Assembly (NCBI GenBank): GCA_949752735.1
Contig: OX457042.1
Span: forward strand, 38,202,195-38,266,194
Source: Lumbricus terrestris
Taxonomy: Eukaryota; Annelida; Clitellata; Crassiclitellata; Lumbricidae
Direction: 5' to 3'
DNA length: 64,000 nt
Below are positions 31,613 to 42,821 of this stretch, piece after piece. The first letter of the stretch is position 1. Each line of letters begins with the position of its first letter. Both the position numbers and the translations under genes were made by a program. The notes under the pieces were generated by a model. It was not told the DNA's origin. It worked only from the letters and a program-made list of their open reading frames with translations, and did not search any database.

Positions 31613-32172
31613 CTTCATTCATTCACTCATTCACTCATTCACTCATTCATTCATTCAGTCATTCATTACACGAATTTATGTTGCGCCCCTTCAATGTCAG
31701 AAGCGCCACCAACCCAAACTCGGCCAAAGTTTAAAGATTGCAAAAGAACGAGTCAGAGAGTAAAGTTGACAAGTATGGAGGAAGCCCATTCCAGAACTTA
31801 TAAGGCCAGCGACAGAGAAAGCGCGTCGGTGTCATAAGTGACAAGAAATTCGTCATGTGCAGAGGAGCGCAGGGATCAGGTGTGGAGTGAGAGACAACCT
31901 GAGATAGACCGCAGGGCCAAAAATAAGGAAGCAATGTCACGCCTGTGCCGAATCGCTATAAACAATTTGCTGCGGAAGTCAGTGCAGAACAGTACGAATG
32001 TACTCAGAGTCGTACGGTCGTAGCTAGGAAAACGCCGAACGAATCGCGTCTCCGATCGTAAAACCCGTTCCAGGCATCCCAACCGCCCCGCTGGTAGGCC
32101 AATATAAAGCGATCTGCTATAGTCAATTCGTGTGATAACAAAGAAATCAATTGGTGATAATAAAAGAATCAA
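31613..32172 (-). mobile_element. L2-like LINE, distal fragment with (ATTC)n tail
   Basis: Minus-strand pieces: FVITRIDYSRSLYIGLPAGR, LERVLRSETRFVRR, and PYKFWNGLPPYLSTL. The 3' end reads ACATTGAAGGGGCGCAACAT followed by (ATTC)n (31615-31670, plus strand). Same family as 3897-4430. Frameshifted. Confidence 0.75.
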
Positions 32173-32340
32173 TTAGGTGATAACAAAGGTAGCAATTAGA
32201 TGATAACAAAGGAATCAATTAGGTGATAATAAAGGAATCACTTAGGTGATAACAAAAGAATCACTTAGGTGATAACAAAGGAATCAATTAGGTGATAATA
32301 AAGGAATCACTCAGGTGATAACAAAGGATCAATCAGGCAG
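32124..32340. repeat. 23-bp minisatellite
   Basis: About nine units of AGGTGATAACAAAGGAATCA plus ATT, with point changes (ATAATA/ATAACA, CAATT/CACTT). Starts at the 5' edge of the LINE fragment. Confidence 0.9.
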
Positions 32341-32760
32341 TGGCATTAAGTAAGTAAAGTAAGTAAGTAAGAATATTCTTTATTATACCACCAGCAAACG
32401 CACAGTAGTTTACAGAGGAAATAAATAATCGAAAACATTTATGCAAAGTTATATAACATTCGCATAATAAAACTGTTTCTGGCAAAAGAATCAACTCTAG
32501 GAAGGGTTAGATTATGTGGCCTTGGTCGAGTATTGTATGGAGTGACCTTAATTGGAGGGAGGAGGTCGTGAAGAATGTGACAAGAATTTAAGAGGATAGA
32601 GCGGAAAAGAGCAGAGTCAGCCCTAGAACAGAGAGTGTCAAAACTAGGAAAATCGGTTGGAAGAAAGCTTGAACGGGTCAATTTTCTCAAGAGACCGTTA
32701 AGACGTTTACGCTCCATTGCGTTGGCACATCCGCAACAAACACGGGAGGCATCAGGGAAG
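32341..32760 (-). mobile_element. LINE 3' end with (TTAC)n tail
   Basis: Minus frame reads NAMERKRLNGLLRKLTRS, then HDLLPPIKVTPYNTRPRPHN and LTLPRVDSFARNSF, a C-terminal signature of another non-LTR family (LLPP...YxxRPRxHxxxLP...F..R.L). Followed by GTATAATAAAGAATATTC and (TTAC)n. A 232-codon frame continues through the GA tract but only this part is protein-like. Confidence 0.7.
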
Positions 32761-32761
32761 G

Positions 32762-32764
<3 letters not shown>

Positions 32765-32835
<71 letters not shown>

Positions 32836-33006
32836 TGAGAGAGTGAGAGAGAGTGAGAGAGAGAGTGAGAGAGTGAGAGAGTGAGAGAGAGTGAGAGAGA
32901 GAGTGAGAGAGAGAGAGAGAGTGAGAGAGTGAGAGAGTGAGAGAGAGTGAGAGAGAGAGATAGAGTGAGATAGAGTGAGAGAGAGTGAGAGAGAGTGAGA
33001 GTGAGA

Positions 33007-33102
<96 letters not shown>
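32765..33102. repeat. (GA)n microsatellite, about 340 bp, with GTGAGA interruptions
   Basis: Pure GA at both ends and GTGAGAGA variants in the middle. The (SL)n and (RE)n frames are artefacts. Confidence 0.95.
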
Positions 33103-33103
<1 letters not shown>

Positions 33104-33341
33104 GACTCAAAACTGTCTCAACTTTGTATAGTAGCAATTACGACAAAGTTGAATGGATATGGCATGCTGCAGGCACAGATAAGTTCCTGATCAATGATCA
33201 AACATGACACGAAGATCACGAACAGTGGCAAAGAACGTACATTGCGGGAACTCAGTAGCGAGGTCACCCAAATTGATTATAACAAGCTACTGCCTTATCT
33301 ATGCCAATAAGGCAGTAGTATAATTCGTCGTCGTCGGTGCC

Positions 33342-33851
33342 TTATTCGTACGTCCGAACTTTGGCGGCACAAAGGACGATCTGTCTCCAAGAGGATCTCT
33401 GCTGCGCTGCTCGAATTGCCTGCTTCAACGTCATCCCAGTCCACTCCTTCACGTCGTCGACCCACGCCCTACGTGGTCTTCCGCGTCTTCTCTTTCCCTC
33501 CGTTTCTCCAGTGATTATATCCTTCTCCAGACAGTTTTCCTTCCTCATGATGTGACCAAAGTAACTTAACTTCCTCCCTACTACCTCTCCCCAAAGCCGC
33601 TCGCCACCCACCTCCTGTAGCACCTCCTCATTCCTTCTCTTAGCCGTCCACGGTATTCTTAGTACTCTTCTGTATGATGTCGTTTCAAAAGCCTTTATTC
33701 TTCTCACTTCACTCTTCCTGTATGTCCATGACTCCGCTCCATATGTTGCAACTGGCCATATTAGTGTCCTCAGCATTCGCAGTTTGGTTGGTATGGTGAT
33801 GCCTCTGTTTTTCCATACCGTACTCATGCCTGACAACACTCCCTTCGCCAC
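33342..33851 (-). mobile_element. GHxxR/GRPR-type LINE, distal fragment, open frame
   Basis: 169 uninterrupted codons on the minus strand: LIWPVATYGAESWTYRKSE, VLRIPWTAKRRNEEVLQEVG, LSYFGHIMRKE, GKRRRGRPRRAWVDDVKEWT and QQRSSWRQIVL. Same domain as residues about 180-310 of the copy at 25745. 5'-truncated. Confidence 0.85.
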
Positions 33852-33879
33852 TTCGTAGTATAATTATTATGACAAATAC

Positions 33880-34405
33880 GGCATGCCGATTTATAATGAT
33901 AACCCGACTAACCGGATTCTTTGCTCTACTGTAACAGCCCACTAAACCGAGGGAATGTCCAAGCCTTTAGGACTTGTTCCCGAAGGTCGCTATATGAATT
34001 CATGAAATGGATTAAACGAATTATATATATCTCTCTATATATATATATATATATGTATTTATCAAATTATCAATCCGTCAATAATAAGAAATCATCACGT
34101 ACATGTAATCATGGAATCCATCGGTGAATGACAGTTCTAAGAGATCAAACAGACTGACCAACATATTAAAATGAAGCTGTGTATGTAATGACGCTGCGAA
34201 CATAAACATAAACGCTTACTGTTTTTTGTCATTTCTTTCTCAGTCTCGTTTGTCTTTGGTGTTGAGACTTCATCTTCCTGAGTAGGTTTAGCCGAAGACC
34301 AGCACATCTTCTCCAAAACTTACGAACGCTTAATTATTAGACTGAGATCGGACCAGCAGATCTGCGCAGTGAACCAGAGTCGTGATTCGACACAAATACA
34401 ATATA
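33880..34405 (+). repeat. LINE-tail module, copy 3 (uninterrupted)
   Basis: Contains AAGGTCGCTATATGAATTCA, a TATATA run, AATCATGGAATCCATCGGTG, AAATGAAGCTGTG, TGTTGAGACTTCATCTTCCT, GCTTAATTATTAGACTGAGA and GATTCGACACAAATA. Serves as the empty reference for copies at 6300 and 7760. Confidence 0.75.
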
Positions 34406-34826
34406 GAATAGGCCTATAGAATAGAGTTGAACTCGCTGCCTCACCTCTGCTGCCACGGATGTATTAAGTCGGACTGATAGCATTCACACTAAACACTCTT
34501 TAAACGGAATCTGAGAACTTAGAAGCAACTATATACCGCATCAACTATTTACAGCTACAACCAGGAAACATTCGAGTAACCATCTCTTTCACTTTCCCAT
34601 TTCCCTCTTAATCTGTCTTCCCTCTCTGTCTGTCTCTGTGCTTGCCTGACTCAATCTCTGTCTCTTCTTTCTCTGTATCTGTCTCTCTCTACGTCTATCT
34701 GTCTCTGTCTCTCTGTCTCGTCTGTCTGCCTGTCTGTCTCCCTCTTTCTCTCTCTTGCTGGTGCTGTCTATATAATTATCACTCATCGGCGAACATATGA
34801 ACACAAATTGCAGCGTACATACATGT
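34406..34826. other. spacer with pyrimidine-rich simple repeat
   Basis: 34595-34765 is an irregular (TCTGTCTC)n tract; the minus frame across it is an artefact. The rest is unclassified. Confidence 0.6.
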
Positions 34827-35786
34827 ACACCGTGTCTCAATAAAAAAGGTGCAGAATTGTTTTTGTCAGAACTTCGTCAAATTTCCACCAATCTTAATAA
34901 CTTTTGGCAGGTAGATGAAAAAATGGCTGAAATTTCATGCTATATATAAATTTTTCACCTCACCTGACTCATATCACCGCACTACCTTGTTAAACTCAGA
35001 TGTGCCAATTTCTCATATAACGCTTAGATTTTAATACTTCCAACAAACTATCTGACGTCTGAATTAGCACGCAATAAAGTAAATAGCAGAGTTCCTTAAT
35101 TGTTATGACAGATCTGCTTAAAAGTGTTAGAATTGGTGCTCGAAATGTGCCCCGCATGCACGGACACAAGCGCTAAGACGGCGACGCCACTGGTCGATAG
35201 CACCATCAACAATCGACTGGTCAAAGCGCGCCCACTCGTCGATCAGACGCGTTTTGAGTTCGTCGACACTGGCTATTCTGGACTGGCAAACCTTCTCCTG
35301 CAGCACACTCCGTATGCTATAGTCGACTGGGTTAAGATCTGGTGAATTCGGCGGCCACAGAGTTGGAGGAATGAAGTCGGGCGTCTCTCGCTCCAGGAAA
35401 GAGACGGTGTCGCGCGCTCGATGCGCCGGGGCGCCATCCTGTTGGAAGACAAAAAACTCGCCCTGGGATATCCGGCGTATGTCTGACGGTATTTTCTGGG
35501 CAAGAAGGTTGTCGCGATAGTCGGCCTATCACTTTGACATCCGGCACGATGCAATGGATTTCAGTGCAGCCAAGCTTCGAGACGCAGTTATATGAAAAAT
35601 TGGTACATCTGTGTTTAACAATGTAGTGCGGTGAATTGAGTCAGGTGAGATGGAAAATTTATATATAGCATGAAATTTCAGCCATTTCCCCGTCTACCTA
35701 CCAAAAGTTATTAAGATTGGTGGAAATTTGGCGAAGTTCTGACAAAAACAATTTTGCACCTTTTTTTATTGAGACACGGTGTATAT
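34827..35786 (-). mobile_element. internally deleted mariner element with about 160-bp inverted ends
   Basis: Ends ACACCGTGTCTCAATAAAAA and its inverse TTTATTGAGACACGGTGT flank TA dinucleotides. Inverted homology runs 34827-34990 versus 35613-35786. The interior carries the minus-strand transposase fragment listed next. The N-terminal third of the transposase is missing. Confidence 0.85.
35127..35560 (-). pseudogene. mariner transposase, C-terminal half
   Basis: Minus strand: FVFQQDGAPAHRARDTVSFL (second catalytic Asp), then WPPNSPDLNPVDYSI (third catalytic Asp region), LQEKVCQSRIASVDELKTRL, FDQSIVDGAIDQWRRRLSAC, ending GAHFEHQF and TAA at 35129-35127. A frameshift near 35520 separates the upstream EIHCIVPDVKV piece. 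The helix-turn-helix region and first Asp are not present. Confidence 0.85.
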
Positions 35787-36560
35787 ATGTAACAGTCTCC
35801 GATAAATAATCATAGCCCTGATGCTGCTGGTAGAGGCTTAAATTGCTGCTAATCGTTAATGTATAGGCTTGCTTAGGCTAAAACATTCATTCATTCTGAA
35901 AATTTATACAGCGCCTCTTCAAGATATCTTCTCAAACTCAAAGGCACTCTCTACTCTGGCCAGTAATGGGATGTTAAATGTAATTTTGAAAGAATAAATA
36001 CACCAGTTAGCAAACTAATGCACAATTATTGTTTATTGTTTATTGCACACATTCAATTCTGTTGATACAATCATGAACAACTAAGCAAAGTGCAACAGAA
36101 GCCAGCAAAAGTTAATGCCCTATAGGTCTACCAGATGTTCTCAGCCTTTTTCCGTTCGCGACACACATACCGTACAATGTAAACTTACAACCTAATTTAG
36201 TGACACGCTATATGCAATCGTCATAATTATATAGGCTATCAATATCTGTATATCTTTAAATTTAAATAGGCCAGTGTTAAAGTTATTATAGCTTTTCTGT
36301 CTAAAATTGTAAAAAAAACTAATGAATGAAAATGCTGACATTGTATGAATGCTTTTTAGTTTCTATTGATTTTAAAATTCCAAATTACGCCGATATAAAT
36401 CTACGATTCTACGTCGTTTTATTTCCGCGTTATCCACAAATAGAAAAATTTCCGTTTCTTAACTACAATTTCCTCTTCTTTTTTCGAATATTAGCTACAG
36501 CATTGGCAAAGTTTATTCGGCGAGTTCGCTAACGTGTTATATTGTAGCCTACACTGACAG
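35787..36560. other. spacer with an L2-like LINE 3' end
   Basis: At 35884-35960 (minus strand) GAGAAGATATCTTGAAGAGG and GCGCTGTATAAATTTTCAG with (ATTC)n is a very short L2-like tail. The remainder is AT-rich with no recognised gene. A 68-codon plus frame at 36326-36532 is probably chance. Confidence 0.5.
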
Positions 36561-36568
36561 GAAACATT

Positions 36569-36775
36569 CAGGGCTGTTTTTAAGGATTTTTTAGAACTGC
36601 ACATTCTCTTCTCTCCTTTCTCATCCTCCGTGGTAAATTACTCCCAATCTGAGGAAAATGGCCTATTTTTTACTAGTTTTAACTGCACGGAACGTTACGG
36701 AAGTGCTTCTATAACTGCACGAATTCATTTAGAACTGCACATTTTGTGTAGAACTGCACGTTAAAAAAAGCCCTG
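36569..36775. mobile_element. hAT-like MITE, family CAGGGYTTTTTTAA, copy 2
   Basis: 207 bp. Ends CAGGGCTGTTTTTAA and TTAAAAAAAGCCCTG. Perfect 8-bp target duplication GAAACATT at 36561-36568 and 36776-36783. Contains TAGAACTGCAC words near both ends. Confidence 0.92.
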
Positions 36776-37153
36776 GAAACATTTACGCGTCATACGAAAA
36801 AAAAATCATGTAGGACTACGCCTAGGCCTATGTAGTGCCTACAAGGCAAACATTGTTGCCGCTTCAGATTGCGATAAAATGGAATAGATAAATAGAGTGT
36901 TACGAATTCTGACAATATTAGGCCTATACGTCCGCTAAACTGCGAAATAAGCAAGGGGTCAGCGCAATGCAAGAACGACGGGTATATTATTCTATGAGAA
37001 TTCGCGACACATCAATTCTTCGCGACACAGCAACGATAGGCAACACACCGCCGGTCGACTCGCGACACACCGGTTGAGAACCTAGGCCTTTACTCTCCCG
37101 ATCTCTCTTTCTTAATTATTATTCATGAATGCTATTATGGCATGCTTAATACT

Positions 37154-37379
37154 GGGGCGCGGTGGTGTAGTGGTGACGTCGGTACCTTGTAGCCAGAGGT
37201 TCGAATCCACCTCAAGCCACCGCGTAGGGACCTTGATCAAGTCCTTCACTCGCAGTCGCTCGGGCACTTTGGCTTGAAACTTCATTGCAGTGTCCGCTCT
37301 GCAGTCGGGGGCGCCTCTGAGCAGCGAGCTTGAAGGGGCGCAATAGTAATGGAGAAATAAATAAACAAAATAAATAATA
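37154..37379 (+). mobile_element. tRNA-derived SINE with L2-like LINE tail
   Basis: Starts GGGGCGCGGTGGTG. Internal promoter A box GGTGTAGTGGT (about 37164-37174) and B box GGTTCGAATCC (37198-37208). Body contains CTTCACTCGCAGTCGCTCGG. The tail GCGCCTCTGAGCAG...CTTGAAGGGGCGC (37309-37342) equals the 3' end of the LINE at 3897-4430 (GCGCCTCTGAGTAG...CTTGAAGGGGCGC). Ends A-rich. Target duplication CTTAATACT at 37145-37153 and 37380-37388. It would be transcribed by RNA polymerase III and mobilised by that LINE (inference). Confidence 0.93.
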
Positions 37380-37388
37380 CTTAATACT

Positions 37389-37975
37389 TAAAATATGCTG
37401 AGAAGCCTGAGAGTCACCAGTGACGTGCTCACGAATACGCGTGGAATCAACCAGATACTATATAGTGTGTAATAAGTTTATGATGTGAATAATTATCATG
37501 GCTTGTGATCGTGCGCAACGTAGAATGACCCAATTGTATTTAGGGCCTTTTAGGCTGATTCGCTAAACGACAGACTGGGAAATTACGCGCGTCAGGCTTA
37601 TGGCTCAGTCATCACCCCTTCTCATGACTCCTACCCATCCAAAGTCCTGATTGCGACCATCAGTTAAGCAACGAATCTGGCTGAACCTGACCCTTAATTG
37701 TAGGCTAGATCTAGGCTACACAATAAATAAACGATTTGATCCTTGCCTTTATCAAAGCCACGATGAACTCGTATCGTCGACATTCACATCACAGACGGAA
37801 TTAAAATAAATTCAGCATGTTCGGCGAATAGGGGCCCACTCTTTGGGGTGGGGGGCACACATGCAAGATAAACTACTTTTAAAAATTCATTTGTTAAGTC
37901 TATTAATAAGACAACAAGCGAAATTCAGCACAGATTATTCGAAGCTATGCTCAATTTAGATCTAATATACAACTT
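37389..37975. other. no recognised gene
   Basis: Mostly unclassified. GCATGTTCGGCGAATAGGGG at about 37816 resembles the interior of the hAT-like start near 27770. Confidence 0.35.
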
Positions 37976-37983
37976 CGCACATG

Positions 37984-38208
37984 CAGTGGCGGTGCCAGGG
38001 GGCTAGGGGGACTAAGCCTCCCCATAAAAAGGGCCATCCGGGGGCTAAGCCCCCTAAAAAGGGCCATATAGGCTACATCCATCATGATATTTCGACGAAA
38101 TGACTAAAAAAAAGGTCGTCAGAAATTGTGGCGGATCAAATATGAAAATGGAAAATTTCCTCCGCGAGGATTCAGCCCCTCAAAACTGAAATCCTGGCGC
38201 CGCCACTG
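37984..38208. mobile_element. hAT-like MITE, family CAGTGGCGG, copy 1
   Basis: 225 bp. Ends CAGTGGCGGTGCCAGG and CCTGGCGCCGCCACTG. Perfect 8-bp target duplication CGCACATG at 37976-37983 and 38209-38216. Interior has GACGAAATGACTAAAA and a GTCGTCAGAAATT word shared with other MITEs here. Confidence 0.93.
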
Positions 38209-38276
38209 CGCACATGTGTGAACCTCTACTGGAATTTCCATAATCAGTCGATTAAGTTCATCTCAGAATCAGTTAG

Positions 38277-38430
38277 GAATCGTAATCGTAGGCCTAATCT
38301 CCAAACATGCAAAGCGCTACTCGAAAGCCCAGAGCGAGGTACCAGCTTATTCACGAGCATGCGTTGAGTCAAAAGGGTTGTTTGTAAGAGTGGTTCAACG
38401 GGGTCCGGATGGGGATGCCAGAGGGCCGCA
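38277..38430 (-). repeat. dispersed (ATTACG)n-tail repeat, copy 5
   Basis: AATCGTAATCG, ACCAGCTTATTCACGAGC and GTTGAGTCAAAAGGGTTG match the copies at 3695 and 8661. It lies at the same relative place beside gene B as copy 2 beside gene A, so it may predate the duplication. Confidence 0.7.
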
Positions 38431-38730
38431 TTTTATTTAAGTACTCGCTACCTCGCCTGACCGGAACAAATTGAATTGCTGTGTGGCGCTATTTTCTAAT
38501 AATTATAGGCTACTGAAGTGTAGGCTACAGTATAGGCTCGTTGCTTTTACGAATTTGGAATTGAGCCTAAATGTAGTAGCCGGTGTTACCTCGAAAATAT
38601 AGTTTAGTTTGTGATATTGAACGTTTTGCAAAAACTTAAAGTTCTAATTCATCTGTGAGAATGTCGTCTTCATTTGTTTGCAAAATGATTTATTGAGCAT
38701 AATACTCGCTAATCCTATTATCGTATACAA

Positions 38731-38991
38731 TGGCCGTAGCTAGGGGGGTGTTTTGGGTGTTTCAACACCACCCGAAATGGAAAATGTAAGCAATAATTGA
38801 ATGCATTTACGAGCACATGACGTAAAAACCATGAAATAAAACCATGAAAACACCCTCCGAAATGGAAAATGTAAAAAATTGAATTAATTGGTGACATTTC
38901 CTGAAGAATTCGGCAGGATGACTAAAAAAAGATCTTCAGTTTTTCAGGCGGGAAGGAAACACCCCCGAAATCAAATCCTGGCTACGGCCTG
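38731..38991. mobile_element. MITE with ends GGCCGTAGCTAGGGGG, copy 1
   Basis: Inverted ends GGCCGTAGCTAGG and CCTGGCTACGGCC. The corresponding place in copy A (about 9470) lacks it. Same family at 59072-59361, and a remnant at 18979. A clean target duplication is not visible. Confidence 0.75.
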
Positions 38992-39949
38992 ACTAGGCCT
39001 ATGCATGTAGGCTACCATGGTTCACATAAGAAACATTCGCGTGCGTTGTAAAAGAAGAACGGGGACAAAGAGAAAACGAAGAAAACGATTGGAGAAGAAA
39101 TGATGACCGAATAAGAGGAATTAAGGTCATAACAAAAAAATATTATGCGAGGGAAGATGTCTGTATTATTATATCCATAAAATAATTTATAGCTTTCTTT
39201 TGGTTATAGTCATGTGAAGAAAAGTGAAGACAAGTCACAAGCGATGCATCATCTGGTCGAAAGGAAAGACAAAATACACTTGGTCGAAACCAAGATCAGT
39301 TGTATGGATTTTTACATAAGAGAAAGAAAAAATTGGGAAAAGGATGACCGAACGGAATTCCACAGACGACTGCGTGGAGTCTACTTCTGTTGAGCCTATG
39401 CCTTGAAAGCTGCGATTGTGTCAGCCAAGAATGAATCTTAAATGAATTAGGTCAATTTGTCTTAATGCTGTCGAGAGTCGCTCCAGAGATAACGATATTA
39501 ATATTCATTGCTACATAATATTATTTCGAATATCGCTGAATGATTGTTTCGTGCATTCGTAATCTAAATTAGCACAACAACGGTCCAAAGCAGTAGACCT
39601 ACATGTATATATCAAAGCATGCGCGCCCGCAGACATTTTTGCAGGGGGAGGCAACAAAAATTTGGTAGTCACGGTTAAATTTTTTAGTAGCAAAAGCTTG
39701 AAAAAATGCAAAGCTGGAAATTGAGAATAGCCTACTGGTATTTTTCAAAGAGGTTTCTTATGTAAATTTCTCAGTTTCATTTTGAGCATAATTTTTTTAA
39801 TACAAATAGTTTCCTTAGAAATTTGTTAAAAATTAAAAAGTCGATTAAAAAGTAGTTCCCCAAAGGAGCGCTATGCAGCCTAAGTCCATAGAATTAACCT
39901 ATTGAATAAATGAGCGAGAAAATAGGTGTCAGTTTTCAAGAGGCAAGTG

Positions 39950-40255
39950 CTCCTCTAGCTGCTTCTAAAGCGCCACTCGAAAACTAATCGCAGGGCACCA
40001 GCGTTTTCATTATGTGCTGTATCGAGTCAGAAGCCTATTCCAAAGAATAGTCAGAAAGAGGTCCGAGTCTGGTAGCCAGAGCCTAGAGGGCCAGAGTAGC
40101 TGTTAATGCGGGTGTCGTTTAAGAAGGTGGAGGATCCGAGGATCAGATGAGTGTGGGTATCAATTCTTTTGAACAGATCTCTTTGTCGGTTTTGGGTGTA
40201 AATCCCGTTGCACGATAACCAGAGCCCCTTATCCAAGTTTATCCACAGTTTGACC
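39950..40255 (-). repeat. dispersed (ATTACG)n-tail repeat, copy 6 (long form)
   Basis: AAAGCGCCACTCGAAAACTA, GGGCACCAGCG, GAGTCAGAAGCC, then a long extension with ACCAGAGCCCCTTATCCAAG. Diverged member of the family at 3695. Confidence 0.55.
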
Positions 40256-42416
40256 TCCCTGGATTGTGTAGCCTACTGGCAGCTTACAAAATGGACAAAA
40301 CAGAGCCTGGCTAATGGCAGACTTGGTTTATCTGATTACAATGCCGAATAAGCATATCTCCCGGATGTAATTTCAGTGTACTTTGAGAAATTGTAAATTT
40401 TTGCATTAGCATTTTTTTTGCAATTGTGATTATTTGCACTACAGCTAGATTTCACTCAAGTAGGCCATAATCGATAAGCCTGCTGTTTGCATGGGCGCCC
40501 GCAGGAGGGTCATTGTTACAGTTTTTAGAAAGAGCTTGAACATGCAAGGCAGAAAGTTATAAGAGCATATATATTTCTGTAGAGAGCTCTAAACGTACAT
40601 TTCTGGCTTTCACTGTCTGGATCATTCGTATCATTGGTGCATTAATGCAAAGACATTTGTTAAAAACCCCAAAGTACGGTAGTAGTTAAAAACATAGGTG
40701 CCAATTTTCCAGGGTTGGCAAGTGCCCTCTTGCCTCTATGTGCGGGGGGCCCATGTACCAAAGTGGTTAATATAATCTGTGTTATAACCAGTACAGTTTC
40801 ACCTTGAACTCTCAATAGCCCATCCCTTATTGTTCCTTCTTAAAAGCTGCGATTGTGTCAGCCAAGACACAAGCTACTATCATCAAAATAAATCCACGAA
40901 TCTACAAAACTTGCACTTGCACGTCTAATTTCACGTTAAACCCACAGACATAGGCGTAGGTAGCATGGAATGTACAATGGCATGGAAAGCCTTTTAGCAA
41001 TTAGTGTGAAAATTGAGGAAAAATAACTGGAGGGTTGGATCGACTATGATCCACTTGGGATTGGGGGATGGGGTGAAAAACAGACTTTATTATGGGGTTC
41101 TAAACCCCCACCACGGCAATTCTAACCCTGAGCAGGATGCATTCAACAGAAAGATGGCCAAAATAAGTTACAGAAGTGATTCGAATATCTTCCAACAAGT
41201 CCAAACTTCGGCCGATAATGCGATTAATTCTGAAGCGAAAATAATTATTTTGCATGAAATCATGAAACGAGTACAATAATACAATGAGCTGCATGGTACA
41301 CATTGAATCCACTCAAATCAAGCTCCTATAAAAATATCTAGGGCTACGGCCAGTTGCTATCAAAACAAACAACAAATCTGTTAAATTATAACATTAATGC
41401 ACCAGATAAAAATGTCCTGATGCTTTCAATTATAGGCTAGCTACCTCTATTGAACTACTCGTATAGGCCTATGTATACATGCTTTCGCTAATCCATAACT
41501 CTTTACATTGTGCAACAATCACAACTTTGTCGTCTTGCCTCACTCTTGCCGTGCACGGTTGTATCCACATCCTCTTATGTACACAAATCCAAGTTCAAAC
41601 CCATGTCAGTTTTCCAAAAACCTACTCCAATCGTTTCTTAGCAATTAGGTAGGATACCGTAGGAACCTTAGTCAGTTGACCTCTAATGAACCTGGGCAGA
41701 TATCAATTCAGAATATGAATCGCTGATAAAGCTGCTTGTAATGTGCATGCAAATAATTAGTTAACGATCTTCACTTCAAAATAAATCATTCATTAATAAA
41801 TATGTAGGCTACGTGTAGGCTAAAAAGAAAAACAACATACACAAATAGTGTTATAGCCAATATAATTAAATGTATTATAGTCCACTATGTCCATTTATTG
41901 TGATCCCATTGTACAAACACATCACATAAGAAATGGCAGATATACAGAATTACGTTTGAGAATAAATAATATGGAAGACACACTGTTAGTCAATAATAGC
42001 TGACTATGAAAATACATAGATGCACAGCTGTCCCTGAACAACAAGATCGACGAGTGCACAAAAATTGTCATCAATTAATTATTCGAACACAGTGTTCATA
42101 AAATTATAATGCGCTCATTGTATCTGTGAATAATTAGGAATAAATAATATTATTGGAAAGTTAAAAGTTCTAATCGCGGCGCTGCAACTAATTCAATAAT
42201 AATCGATTAATGGTGCTGAGGTTCTCAGACATGGCAACTCCAAATGAAGGAATGTACGGTGTACTTTTTAGAGCAGACATCGGAGGAAACGAAAGAGACC
42301 ATGCAGTGATGGTGTGATGGAAGTCCTTCGCGTTCAGTCAATAGAATTAAGATCCGTACTTGTTCTTATGAACGCATTCTACTGAGTATTGAACGTTCAA
42401 TCTCGTACCATTCGCA

Positions 42417-42821
42417 TCACTTGACGGTGTCCTCTGTTCTAGCTACTACTACAATTGCTGCTGCTGCTGTTGGAATCTGGACAGGGATGGGCTGGTTGTT
42501 GGCATTAGCATTGTCTTTCTGGTCGCAGATTGTCTGTCTATCACCAAGAGCTGGATCTGCACTGAAACAGCGAAGTGTTGTCGGTGCCTTGAATTCTCCT
42601 TTGCCAACGGTTGACTGCTGATCGCTTGGCTTAAATCCTCCAAAAACGGCCAACTTCAAGCCGACCCCGAACAGATCATCTGGAACGGATCTTGACAATG
42701 TGTTTCTGAACTTATGCGCCGCCTTGGAACCCGTACGACGAACGCTTTCTCGCCATGAATAGCCCGGCTGAATTATCAGGACCTTCTTCGACCCTCTGTC
42801 ACTCGCATCTGGTCTCGATAT
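42417..42821 (-). CDS. gene B, last exon: cytoplasmic tail
   Basis: Acceptor CTATGTTGTTCAG, then ATATCGAGACC; 134 codons and TGA at 42419-42417. Shares ISRPDASDRGSKK, IIQPGYSWRESVRRTGSKAA, VPDDLFGVGLKLAVFGGFKP and APTTLRCFSADP with copy A. It has a longer alanine/valine-rich end (PTAAAAIVVVARTEDTVK) than A. Confidence 0.85.
   Translation of the reverse strand: MSRPDASDRGSKKVLIIQPGYSWRESVRRTGSKAAHKFRNTLSRSVPDDLFGVGLKLAVFGGFKPSDQQSTVGKGEFKAPTTLRCFSADPALGDRQTICDQKDNANANNQPIPVQIPTAAAAIVVVARTEDTVK

Larger units (their letters stand above)
38440..42416 (-). other. 3' flank of gene B (duplicated block with insertions)
   Basis: Block-wise homologous to 9191-11498. Insertions relative to copy A include the MITE at 38731 and repeat material at about 39600-40850. 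A 25-base phrase AAAGCTGCGATTGTGTCAGC appears at about 39407 and 40847, on either side of that extra DNA. Frames here (41013-41279 and others) are not conserved with copy A. Confidence 0.6.

Noticed and set aside
32124..32340. CRISPR array
   Set aside because: 23-bp units are directly tandem without unique spacers; a minisatellite in a eukaryotic genome.
32439..33137. 232-codon minus frame rich in Ser-Leu repeats
   Set aside because: More than half is translation of the (GA)n tract; only the last 100 codons resemble a LINE end.
37154..37230. Functional tRNA gene
   Set aside because: A and B boxes are present, but the acceptor and anticodon arms do not pair convincingly and the body continues into a LINE-type tail with a target duplication: a SINE.
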